Source: Raoultibacter phocaeensis (GTDB lineage: Bacteria > Actinomycetota > Coriobacteriia > Coriobacteriales > Eggerthellaceae). Taken from it: a stretch of 64,000 nucleotides of DNA. Numbering within the stretch: the first letter of the stretch is position 1; each line of letters starts with the position of its first letter. The stretch is taken from assembly GCF_901411515.1 (NCBI RefSeq), contig NZ_CABDUX010000001.1, positions 496,001 through 560,000 of the forward strand. Reading direction: 5' to 3'. Made by a program: the position numbers and the translations under genes. The notes under the pieces are model-generated. The model did not search any database, had not been told where the DNA came from, and was given only the letters and a program-made list of their open reading frames with translations. Positions 37,172-45,016 of the stretch are shown piece by piece.

Positions 37172-37205
37172 CGGGCTGCCTGACGCAAAGACGTCGGGCA
37201 GCCCG
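37172..37205. terminator. Possible bidirectional terminator hairpin between convergent genes
   Basis: CGGGCTGCCTGACG (37172-37185) pairs with CGTCGGGCAGCCCG (37192-37205) over 14 positions with one G-T wobble and a 6-base loop. It lies between the YdcF-like gene (ends 37037) and the convergent reductase gene (ends 37270). There is no T-run on either side, so termination would need a factor. The rest of this 232-base gap shows nothing identifiable. Confidence 0.45.
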
Positions 37206-37269
37206 GTTCCCGCGTAGGTTCACGGGCGATCCAGCCTCGGGGGAGGCAGACGCACCCGTTGACAGTTGG

Positions 37270-39009
37270 CTATTCTCCCGCTGCGGCTTTCATACCGGCA
37301 AGGCGACCGAACACAAGCGCCGTTGCAAGGCTGATGCCCGCTTCAGTGACGGGGTATTCGACTTTGTAACGGTTGCCCATCGTGTTGCCGGCAACGTAAA
37401 GGCCAGGGATCGGCTCCATGCTGTCATCGAGCGCGTGGCACTCGGCATCGGTGTCGAGACCGCCCATGCACACGAGCATGCCGGCATCGCCGAATTCGCA
37501 GGCGTAGAACGGACCGGCTTCCACAGGGAACAGGCGACGCGGATCCTTTCCGAAATCCTCATCGACACCCTTCGCGCACAGCTCGTTGTAGCGCTCGATC
37601 GATGCGAGAGCCGTCTCCTTCGGCAGCCCCATCATCTCGATAAGCTCTTCGATCGTGTCGGCCTTATGGGTGATAGCGGCTTCGAACATGGAATCGGTGG
37701 TATAGCCGGAGAAACTCGCGCTCATCTCCTCGCCCACAACCGCAGGCCACTGATCGGCTTCGCTGTCGGGAATATAGTAGTTCACGTAGCCGTGACCGGT
37801 TCCCTGCACAGAAAGCTGCTCGGGCCATTGCGAGTCGATAATCTGCCAGGCACGCATCTCAGGCTGCGTACTCAACTGGTCCATGATGTTCTGACCAGGG
37901 ATGTCCTCGTTCATGAAGCGCTCACCGCGCACGTTAAGCTGCAGAAAGGCATCCACACCGAGCGCCGCACCCATGTGGTGGGTCATCGGGGCGAGCGGGC
38001 CTTTCTCCATATGAGCCCCTGCCCACATGCCCATGCGATGGCCGTCGCCTGAGTTGGCGACGTTGCCCTTCACGTCGACGTTGGGATAGAACGGGGCGAT
38101 GCCCTCGACCCACGGTACATAGTAGTTAAGCATCTCAGCATTGCCCGAGATGTCGCCGCAACATAGGATAACGCCCTTCGAAGCGTCGATCTGGGTGTAC
38201 TCCCCACCCTTATCGTAGACGTACGCACCGGTTACCCGACCCGATTCGTCGGTGATGAGCTGCTCGGCGAACATGCCGAAGATGAGTTCCGCTCCGTTCG
38301 CCTCGGCGATCTGCTGACACGAATCGAGGCACCAACCCACGCTCGGCTCGGTGGTGACGGAACCGTTGAAGAACGGGAAGAGCTCCTTGGAGCGGTCGTA
38401 TCCTTCGAGCACCGGATAGCACTTCGGCCGTATGACGTTTTCCTTCTCGCCGCTCGCCGGCGTTGCCGACGTCGGAACAAGCTCGTAATCGGACTCGGCG
38501 ATAAGCCAATCGAAGTCTTCACCTGAATGATCGTACCAATACGATAAAAGCTTTGCATGCGGACGGAACGTCATGTCCTTCATGAGCTGGTTCACGACTT
38601 CTTCTTTGCTTGCAAGCTCCATGCCGAGCTCTTCTTGGACCTTCGAACCGTAAATGCCGAAATCGCCCGAAAGGCCGATGGTTCCGATTTGAGCCTGCTT
38701 CTCGATACCGATCACCTTAGCACCCGCTTCAGAGGCCGCACGTGCCGCGACGATGCCCGAAATGCCGAGACCGATGACCAGCACGTCACAGCTTTTGGTC
38801 TCCTTGATATCGGCAGGAACTTCGGGTTTGGCCATGAATGCTGGCTCGCCCGCTGCCGTTTGGGCGCTTCCTTGGTCGGCGGGCGCCTTCGCATCGGCAG
38901 TTGGACTCGGAGCGCACCCGACGAGACCCGCTGCCCCTGCCGCTACGGCCGCAGTCGCGCCGAGGCCGAGAAATGCGCGACGGCTTAATCCTTGTTTGAT
39001 TTCGTTCAT
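37270..39009 (-). CDS. Tat-exported FAD-dependent fumarate-reductase-like lipoprotein, copy 2
   Basis: The 579-aa product starts with a twin-arginine signal (SRRAFLGLGATA) ending in a lipobox-like LVGC near residue 31. The FAD fold is DVLVIGLGISGIVAARAASE, and the C-terminal motif is YVAGNTMGNRYKVEYPVTEA then GISLATALVFGRLAG, closer to the classical family consensus than the copy at 19328. It likely reduces a small organic acceptor outside the membrane; the acceptor cannot be assigned. No haem motif is present. AGAGAGGA lies upstream of the ATG. The gene is divergent from a second polytopic LuxR regulator, mirroring the arrangement at 19-22 kb. Confidence 0.9.
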   Translation of the reverse strand: MNEIKQGLSRRAFLGLGATAAVAAGAAGLVGCAPSPTADAKAPADQGSAQTAAGEPAFMAKPEVPADIKETKSCDVLVIGLGISGIVAARAASEAGAKVIGIEKQAQIGTIGLSGDFGIYGSKVQEELGMELASKEEVVNQLMKDMTFRPHAKLLSYWYDHSGEDFDWLIAESDYELVPTSATPASGEKENVIRPKCYPVLEGYDRSKELFPFFNGSVTTEPSVGWCLDSCQQIAEANGAELIFGMFAEQLITDESGRVTGAYVYDKGGEYTQIDASKGVILCCGDISGNAEMLNYYVPWVEGIAPFYPNVDVKGNVANSGDGHRMGMWAGAHMEKGPLAPMTHHMGAALGVDAFLQLNVRGERFMNEDIPGQNIMDQLSTQPEMRAWQIIDSQWPEQLSVQGTGHGYVNYYIPDSEADQWPAVVGEEMSASFSGYTTDSMFEAAITHKADTIEELIEMMGLPKETALASIERYNELCAKGVDEDFGKDPRRLFPVEAGPFYACEFGDAGMLVCMGGLDTDAECHALDDSMEPIPGLYVAGNTMGNRYKVEYPVTEAGISLATALVFGRLAGMKAAAGE

Positions 39010-39266
39010 GTGAATCCTCTCTCACGATGCCGGGCTTTTGCATTCATCCCTGCGCGGCTTCGTTCCTCCCGATCGCCGCATGCCCGGCAAGCTATCCTTA
39101 GCTTCGGTCATGGTACGGCCGTCGAAAAACCAGCACCACACCCGCCAATGATGAAATTCGGGCGAAAGTAAGCTATCATCTATCTCACCCGCGACGGGTG
39201 GGAACACCGCACCATGGGTCTTGAGGAAGCAATCGCCTTCTCGGCGAAGCGAAACGCAGGAGGGTC

Positions 39267-40766
39267 ATGGGCTCGACATCAGCCCCCATACGCAATCTGG
39301 CTAAGGCTGTCAGGCCCTACCATATCGGCTTCGCGCTGTACTTCGCGTTCAGCTTTTTGTACCTGCACGACATCATGCCGCAGACGGGTAAGGCCGGATT
39401 GCCGGGAATAGCACCGGCCTGCTACCTTGCAGTATTTTTCGCCGCGCGCATCGTCGTATTCAACCTCTGCGCTCTGGCCGCCTACCGCCGACCGTCCCTG
39501 TCGGCCACAAGCACGCTTTCGCTCTGCGCGGCGCTGCTCCTCGTAATCGGCCTTGCGCTCTCGACCATCATCCTACGAGTAGGTGGCTTCGAATTCGGTG
39601 CATCGGAAAGCACGCTCATGCTCGCCGTGGCCGCCTGTCTGCTCGGTGCAGGTGATGCGCTTATGCTGCTGGTATGGGGTCGGTTTTGCGGGACGCTCTC
39701 CTTGCGGTCGGTATATGTGTTCGTGCTGCTCTCCTACCTCGCATCGCTTGTGGTCTATGCGCTCTTCGTCGAGCTTCCCCCGCTTGCGATACTCGCCATC
39801 GCCGCTGTCGGCATCGCCGCCATTCCCTTCCTGCTCAAAAAGAGTATGGCGGGACGCGCTATCGAAACGGCAGAGCCGACCAACGCGACCTTGCGCAATG
39901 CGGTATCGCTCTTATGGCGACCGGTATTCATCACGGCCACGTTCGCCTTCGTGAGCAATCTCACGCTGTTCGTATCGGGCCAACAGTCGGTCGACGTCGA
40001 GGCGGCTCAATGGACTTCCACAGCCGTTACGTTGCTTGTGGTGATTGCGATGCTCCTGCCTGCGCTCCTGTTTCCGAAGCGCGTCGATATCGGAAGCGCC
40101 TACCGCATCGCCTTGCCCATCGCGGCGGGCGGATTCTTGCTGCTGGCATTCATCTGGAATACCGGCGGAGGTGTGGCGAATTCGATGGTGGCCATGGGGT
40201 GGCTCATTACCGACGTCATCACGTGGTGCATCATCGCCAACGTTGTCTACACCACCAAGCTCCCTGCTCTTATCCTGTTCGGAGCGTGCGAAGCGGCAAC
40301 GAGCTTAGCCTCGCTGCTCGGCGTCGGCATCGGCTATACGTTTGCAGGCTTCATTGAAACGGGAAGCATCGCGATCATGGCGCTTGCGCTTGTGGCGGTC
40401 TATTTGCTGTCGACCGTCGTGCTCTTCGTGCTGAAAGACCGCAGCATCGCAGGCTATACCGCCGAACGCTCAGGCGAGACCGATGCGCTGCCCAAGATGG
40501 AAGATGCCACGACGACCCAGCGAGCCGCAGCCGATGACCTCTTCGAGCAACGCTGCCGCGCACTCGCCGAACAGGCGCAGCTGACTCCCCGCGAATCAGA
40601 CATGCTCAGATGCCTTGCGCAAGGGCGCTCGACCCAGTACATGGCCGAACGGTTTACGCTTTCCGAAAACACGGTGAAGTCGCATGTGAGAAACGTGTAC
40701 CAAAAGCTCGGCGTGCACTCCAAACAAGATGTCATCGACATCGTACATAAGGATCCCAAAGCCTAG
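39267..40766 (+). CDS. Polytopic membrane LuxR-type transcriptional regulator, copy 2
   Basis: The 499-aa product has about 12 hydrophobic segments over residues 18-395 and a C-terminal GerE HTH (LTPRESDMLRCLAQGRSTQY then SENTVKSHVRNVYQKLGVHS). It is the same class as the protein at 21173-22717. AGGAGGG precedes the ATG. A 257-base region separates it from the divergent reductase gene and should hold the promoters of both. Control of that reductase is the most likely role. Confidence 0.88.
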   Translation: MGSTSAPIRNLAKAVRPYHIGFALYFAFSFLYLHDIMPQTGKAGLPGIAPACYLAVFFAARIVVFNLCALAAYRRPSLSATSTLSLCAALLLVIGLALSTIILRVGGFEFGASESTLMLAVAACLLGAGDALMLLVWGRFCGTLSLRSVYVFVLLSYLASLVVYALFVELPPLAILAIAAVGIAAIPFLLKKSMAGRAIETAEPTNATLRNAVSLLWRPVFITATFAFVSNLTLFVSGQQSVDVEAAQWTSTAVTLLVVIAMLLPALLFPKRVDIGSAYRIALPIAAGGFLLLAFIWNTGGGVANSMVAMGWLITDVITWCIIANVVYTTKLPALILFGACEAATSLASLLGVGIGYTFAGFIETGSIAIMALALVAVYLLSTVVLFVLKDRSIAGYTAERSGETDALPKMEDATTTQRAAADDLFEQRCRALAEQAQLTPRESDMLRCLAQGRSTQYMAERFTLSENTVKSHVRNVYQKLGVHSKQDVIDIVHKDPKA

Positions 40767-40819
40767 CAGTACCGATGTTCAACCGTGAAGCAACGGACTA
40801 TCAAGAGAAATCGCCCAAC

Positions 40820-41791
40820 CTAGCGGCCCGTCTTCACGGCACCTTTTTCACAGCGGTTGCCCCACGCATCGATGATCTCGCCGTCGCGGTAGACGCAGAT
40901 GATCTCGCAATGGTTCGTGCACGCGCTGCATTCGATCTCGCGCGTTTTGAACTCGAATGCGGTCACGTCGAAGTCGAACGGCTTGGTTCGCTCGGAAGCA
41001 GTCGGCACCGCATCGGCTGCAAGAAGCGCAGCTCCGAACGCACCCATGAGGTGGCCGTCGGCGTCCACGAGCACCTCCATGCCAAGCTCGTTCTCGAACG
41101 CCCGTACCACACCGGCGTTCTTGCTCACGCCGCCCTGGAAAACCACGGGGGCGACGACCTTCTTGCCCTTGCCAACGTTGTTGAGGTAGTTTGAAGCGAC
41201 CGCCTTACACAGCCCGGCAACGATATCCTCGCGCGAATACCCCATCTGGATCTTGTGCACGAGATCCGATTCGGCGAACACGGTGCAGCGCGCGGCAATG
41301 TTCGCAGGACGTTTCGACGTAAGCGCAATGTCGCCGAACTCCTCCACCTCAAGCCCCAGGCGATGCGCCTGGCTCGAAAGAAACGCGCCCGTTCCCGCCG
41401 CGCAGAGCGTGTTCATGGCGTAGTCGACGGCGATCCCCCCTTCGACGCAGATGATTTTGGAATCCTGACCGCCGATTTCGAGAATGGTCCGCACATCGGG
41501 GTGAAGGTACGTCGTTCCCACAGCATGCGTGGTTATCTCGTTTTTGACCACGGCGGCTTCGGTCATGGCTCCCACGAGCCTGCGAGCGCTTCCCGTGGTT
41601 CCCACGGCTTCGACCTGCACCGACGCTCGATCGATCTGCTTGCCCAAATCCTCGATCACGCGGCGCGCTGCCTGCATGGGATTACCTTCGGTCCACAGAT
41701 AGGATCGAGCGATGATCTCGCGGTTCGCATCGATGATCACGCCTTTTGTGGAAATAGAACCCGTATCGATGCCGAGGTATGCTTCGCTCAC
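40820..41791 (-). CDS. 2-Hydroxyacyl-CoA dehydratase activator-type ATPase (BadF/BcrA family)
   Basis: The 323-aa product belongs to the ASKHA-fold activators that use ATP to inject an electron into dehydratase or reductase partners. It starts AYLGIDTGSISTKGVIID and has the cluster ligands Cys130 (LCAAGTGAFLSSQAHRLGLE) and Cys169 (RCTVFAESDLVHKIQMG), which bridge a [4Fe-4S] in a dimer. The extended tail CSACTNHCEIIC carries four more cysteines. The start is the GTG at 41791, overlapping the upstream stop by 4 bases (GTGA); the frame extension to 41938 belongs to the neighbour. The partner dehydratase is not among known enzyme genes here, so the substrate is unknown. Confidence 0.87.
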   Translation of the reverse strand: MSEAYLGIDTGSISTKGVIIDANREIIARSYLWTEGNPMQAARRVIEDLGKQIDRASVQVEAVGTTGSARRLVGAMTEAAVVKNEITTHAVGTTYLHPDVRTILEIGGQDSKIICVEGGIAVDYAMNTLCAAGTGAFLSSQAHRLGLEVEEFGDIALTSKRPANIAARCTVFAESDLVHKIQMGYSREDIVAGLCKAVASNYLNNVGKGKKVVAPVVFQGGVSKNAGVVRAFENELGMEVLVDADGHLMGAFGAALLAADAVPTASERTKPFDFDVTAFEFKTREIECSACTNHCEIICVYRDGEIIDAWGNRCEKGAVKTGR

Positions 41792-42969
41792 AGCCGTGCC
41801 TTCTTCCTTCGTGCGATCATGTCGTAAAACGCCTCGAGACGCGTATCGAGTCCCGTATCGCTCGTCTGAGAATCGTAGCTCAAGAACAGCATGGGCACCG
41901 ACGTTTCGCGGCTGATGCGCTGCAAAACAGGAACGCAATCGATCTCGGGCGTGCAGCCGGATGATTTCAGATGCACGATGCCGTCGAACCCCTCGTCAGC
42001 GTAGCGCTTAGCCGCCGCGATGGTCATGCTCGAAGTTGGCCCCATGTCGTATTTCACGTACTCTGAAATGCCCGCGCGCAGGTTCTTCTCGTTGTAGCGG
42101 AGGTTGCGGTTCGTCATGGTGAGCAAGCGGTGCAGTTCAACCCCCATATCGAGAAGCTTATGCTCGACCCCGAGGTTGCTCGCCGCATCCGCCGCCGTGA
42201 AGTATTCGCCCACGATGCCCACACGCACCGGATCGGCAGGCTTGCGCACCGCAAGCGCTTTCAGGGCATCGAGCCCCTTTTTCTGAGCCTCCGCGATATC
42301 CCGCTCGGTCACCGCTTGCCGCATATCGTCGTGGTAGGCGGCAAGCGCCCGGGCAAACGATCCCGGCTCGACCTCGAAACCCGCATGCGCGAGGTAGAAG
42401 CCGTTCGCCTCATCGAGGTTCTCGATCATTTTGAACACCGCGAGCATCGAACGTACTCCGTGAGCCACTGAGAGGTCGGGATTGACCTTCTTCTTGCATT
42501 CGCGAATGTACTCGTTAAGCGGCTTACCGGTAAGCGTAGCGAAGTTGAGCATCTCGAACTCGTAGCCCAAATCGCGCAGGATCGACTCCTGCAGCTCGCC
42601 GTAATAGCCGAGGCGGCACGGACCTGCAAACTGGACAAGCACGTCAGCACCCGCCTCGAGCGCATCGATGTAGTCGCCGAGAATATGCTTGAACGGTGCG
42701 CACACGAAATCGTTCGAGTTGCGCGCGCCCTGTTCAAGCGTGCGTTTCGTGGGCTCGGGCAGCGCGATGAACTCGGCGTCAAGCACCTGCTCAACGAAGT
42801 ACTTGAACGCGATGTCGTAGTAGCTGTAGCGGAAGAACCCCACACGCGTGCGAGCGTGGCGATCCTTCTTCTCGCGTTTGCGCGGCACGACGAGTTTCGG
42901 CGGCCTCAGCTTGTCGAGCTGCAGCCAGATGCGCGCATTGCGCACGTCCTCTTCGATATGATCAGCCAT
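41788..42969 (-). CDS. Activase-associated protein resembling 2-hydroxyacyl-CoA dehydratase (COG3581-like)
   Basis: The 393-aa product has the COG3581-type blocks NDFVCAPFKHILGDYIDALE, QFAGPCRLGYYGELQESILR, HLKSSGCTPEIDCVPVLQRI and a final SDTGLDTRLEAFYDMI, each with a conserved cysteine or charged residue. Such proteins are often fused to the ATPase activator and a COG3580-type domain in one large protein in clostridia; here they are separate. The precise reaction is not known. The ATG at 42969 has GGGGAGG upstream and overlaps the previous gene by 8 bases, so the operon is tightly coupled. Confidence 0.78.
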   Translation of the reverse strand: MADHIEEDVRNARIWLQLDKLRPPKLVVPRKREKKDRHARTRVGFFRYSYYDIAFKYFVEQVLDAEFIALPEPTKRTLEQGARNSNDFVCAPFKHILGDYIDALEAGADVLVQFAGPCRLGYYGELQESILRDLGYEFEMLNFATLTGKPLNEYIRECKKKVNPDLSVAHGVRSMLAVFKMIENLDEANGFYLAHAGFEVEPGSFARALAAYHDDMRQAVTERDIAEAQKKGLDALKALAVRKPADPVRVGIVGEYFTAADAASNLGVEHKLLDMGVELHRLLTMTNRNLRYNEKNLRAGISEYVKYDMGPTSSMTIAAAKRYADEGFDGIVHLKSSGCTPEIDCVPVLQRISRETSVPMLFLSYDSQTSDTGLDTRLEAFYDMIARRKKARL

Positions 42970-44125
42970 GAAGGTAGCCTCCCCTCTGCTGATAGCGCAG
43001 GATGTCGATGAAGCTCTCGATGCGGGTCTCGAGTCCTGCCGTGCCGCTTTGGGCATCTACGATCAGCGAGAGAATGGGCTTGCCCTGTATGCAACGGGCG
43101 ACAGCATCGTTGGTCATCGAATCGGGTCCACAGGGAAATGCGCTCACCAGCACGATGCCGTCGATGTGCTCGTGCAGAAGCGTGATCGAGCCGACGAGCT
43201 CGCGGTTCACGAGCCATGGCAGGGTCTCGGAGAAGCCGAAGCTCTCATGGAGCGCCTTCGCATGGTCGGTCTCATCGGCAAACAACACCGTCGTACCCAT
43301 CGATTCGAGCAGATCGACGATACCGCCGTTGATGAACGGATCGTGCGCCACGTAAGGATGGGCCACGAACAATATGGAAAGCGGCATCTGAGCGTTTACA
43401 ACCGACGCTGTCGGCACTGCCTGCTCAAGCGAGCGCATGCCCGAAGCCGCCTGCGCTTGCAGCTGCTCGATTTCAGAAAGCCGCCGCTCCTGAGCACGAG
43501 CCGCGCTGCGGTCTGCTCTGAGCTGTGCTGCGCTCGCCGCACGGTACGCCCGTTTCGCGTCGGCGGCGCCCACTCCGAACCGCTGGGCGAGGGCGATGAA
43601 CGCGCTTTTCTCATCGGTCTTCTCCTCGGTTTCGTTCACCGAAAGCGATACGATGCGCACATTCCTGTCATAAAACGTATTCGCCACCAAGTCGGGAAGA
43701 GCCTGGTATTTCGTACAATACCCCCTGCGGCGCCCCTTGTTCGCAAGGCTGGGAACGAATACCGCATCGCATGCTCCGATCAGGCTTTCCACATGCCCGA
43801 GGTACAGCTTCGATGCAAGGCAGCACTCATCGACCGAAACTCGCTCCCCCGCATCGTAAACATCTTTGTCAGAAGCATCGCTTACGACAACTTCGCGTCC
43901 GAGCTGCTCGAAAAACGTCGTCCACAACACGCCGTAGCGGTAATAGAGAAGCGCTCTCGGAATACCGATCCGCCCGATATCCGCACAGTCCGTGCGCGCC
44001 CTGATAGCCGCAGCGGTCGACGCGGCTGCCGAAGAGGCCGCAGAGCGCACCGCCTCGAGGGACGGTAAGGTACTCGGGGGATTCGCTTGCCCGCTCGGTT
44101 GCACTGTACGTTCGGGTTCAGCCAT
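42962..44125 (-). CDS. Activase-associated protein, DUF2229/COG3580-like
   Basis: The 387-aa product carries IGIPRALLYYRYGVLWTTFF, the Cys-rich VDECCLASKLYLGHVESL, and a late SAFPCGPDSMTNDAVARC with ILSLIVDAQSGTAGLETRIE. These match the CoA-enzyme-activase-associated DUF2229/COG3580 group. Residues 1-45 are a low-complexity Ala/Ser/Pro region. The ATG follows the tetR stop directly, so it is the first structural gene after the regulator. The protein probably acts with the two downstream activase genes as one system. Confidence 0.78.
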   Translation of the reverse strand: MAEPERTVQPSGQANPPSTLPSLEAVRSAASSAAASTAAAIRARTDCADIGRIGIPRALLYYRYGVLWTTFFEQLGREVVVSDASDKDVYDAGERVSVDECCLASKLYLGHVESLIGACDAVFVPSLANKGRRRGYCTKYQALPDLVANTFYDRNVRIVSLSVNETEEKTDEKSAFIALAQRFGVGAADAKRAYRAASAAQLRADRSAARAQERRLSEIEQLQAQAASGMRSLEQAVPTASVVNAQMPLSILFVAHPYVAHDPFINGGIVDLLESMGTTVLFADETDHAKALHESFGFSETLPWLVNRELVGSITLLHEHIDGIVLVSAFPCGPDSMTNDAVARCIQGKPILSLIVDAQSGTAGLETRIESFIDILRYQQRGGYLHG

Positions 44126-44878
44126 CTAGCGCATGGCTTTCGAAGCCGTGTCGCCGGCGGTTCCACTGCGAATTCCCGCTTCGCTCGCAGCGGCATCGCG
44201 TTTTCCGCGAGTATCGCTGCCGTCGTCGCCTCGTTCGTCCGGCGTGTACCATTCGCACGGATCGGGTGCGGCCAAACCCCGCACGCCCTCGATGATGATC
44301 TCGATGCCGCTCGCGAAAGATTCATCGGTGTAGGCCGACCGCACGACCTGCTGCCATTTTGGAAGATCGCCTTCGTCAGGCGAACCCGGCATCGCGGCAT
44401 CGCGGATCATGGCGAGCTCGTTTGCCGTGAACCCGGTGAGAAAGGCGTCGACCATGGCCCAGGCCTTGACGAAGATGTCTTCGGGCATGCCTTGCGAGAG
44501 ATGCAGGTTCACGATCTTCTCGGTATGTTTGGCAAGCCCCAGCCACGCAATTGCGTTGTCGTTGTTGATTTCGGCGACGTTCGGATGCTCGAGATACCCC
44601 GCCCGTAACGACGTCATCGTACGCCTGAGCGTATCGTCCCAGCGCTCTCCCGCAACCGGGCCGGTATTGAGCGCGTCCATGAACTTCGTACCCACCGCGC
44701 CGAGCATTTCCTCGCGCGACGAAAAGTGAGCGTAGAACGCCATCGCCGAAACGCCGAGTTCCGAGCCGAGCGCCCTCATAGTGAAAGAATCGTAGCCGTT
44801 CTCGTCGATCATGCGAAAGGCCGTATCGACGATCAGCTGTCTGCTGAGCGGTTGTTTCTGCTGCTTCTTCTTTGGCAT
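44126..44878 (-). CDS. TetR-family transcriptional regulator
   Basis: The 250-aa product has an N-terminal TetR HTH (about residues 15-60: LSRQLIVDTAFRMIDENGYD, LGSELGVSAMAFYAHFSSRE). The ligand domain follows. The last 40 residues are a polar, Gly/Ala/Arg-rich tail not needed for the fold. I placed the start at the ATG 44878 (KKKQQKQPLSR n-terminus); the frame extension to 45010 lacks homology. It is the first gene of a four-gene minus-strand set with three activase-type genes and probably controls them. Confidence 0.9.
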   Translation of the reverse strand: MPKKKQQKQPLSRQLIVDTAFRMIDENGYDSFTMRALGSELGVSAMAFYAHFSSREEMLGAVGTKFMDALNTGPVAGERWDDTLRRTMTSLRAGYLEHPNVAEINNDNAIAWLGLAKHTEKIVNLHLSQGMPEDIFVKAWAMVDAFLTGFTANELAMIRDAAMPGSPDEGDLPKWQQVVRSAYTDESFASGIEIIIEGVRGLAAPDPCEWYTPDERGDDGSDTRGKRDAAASEAGIRSGTAGDTASKAMR

Positions 44879-45016
44879 GCGTTCGGCTTTCGATGGATCG
44901 ACAGCGTATCTCGTACAAAGTATACGTGAGGCGTGCGAAGCGGCGCAGCGGTACCACACGAAATCCAAGGGTTCATGAGCCTCTGCCCCGTCTCGCGCAA
45001 ACCGCATCAAAAGCTT

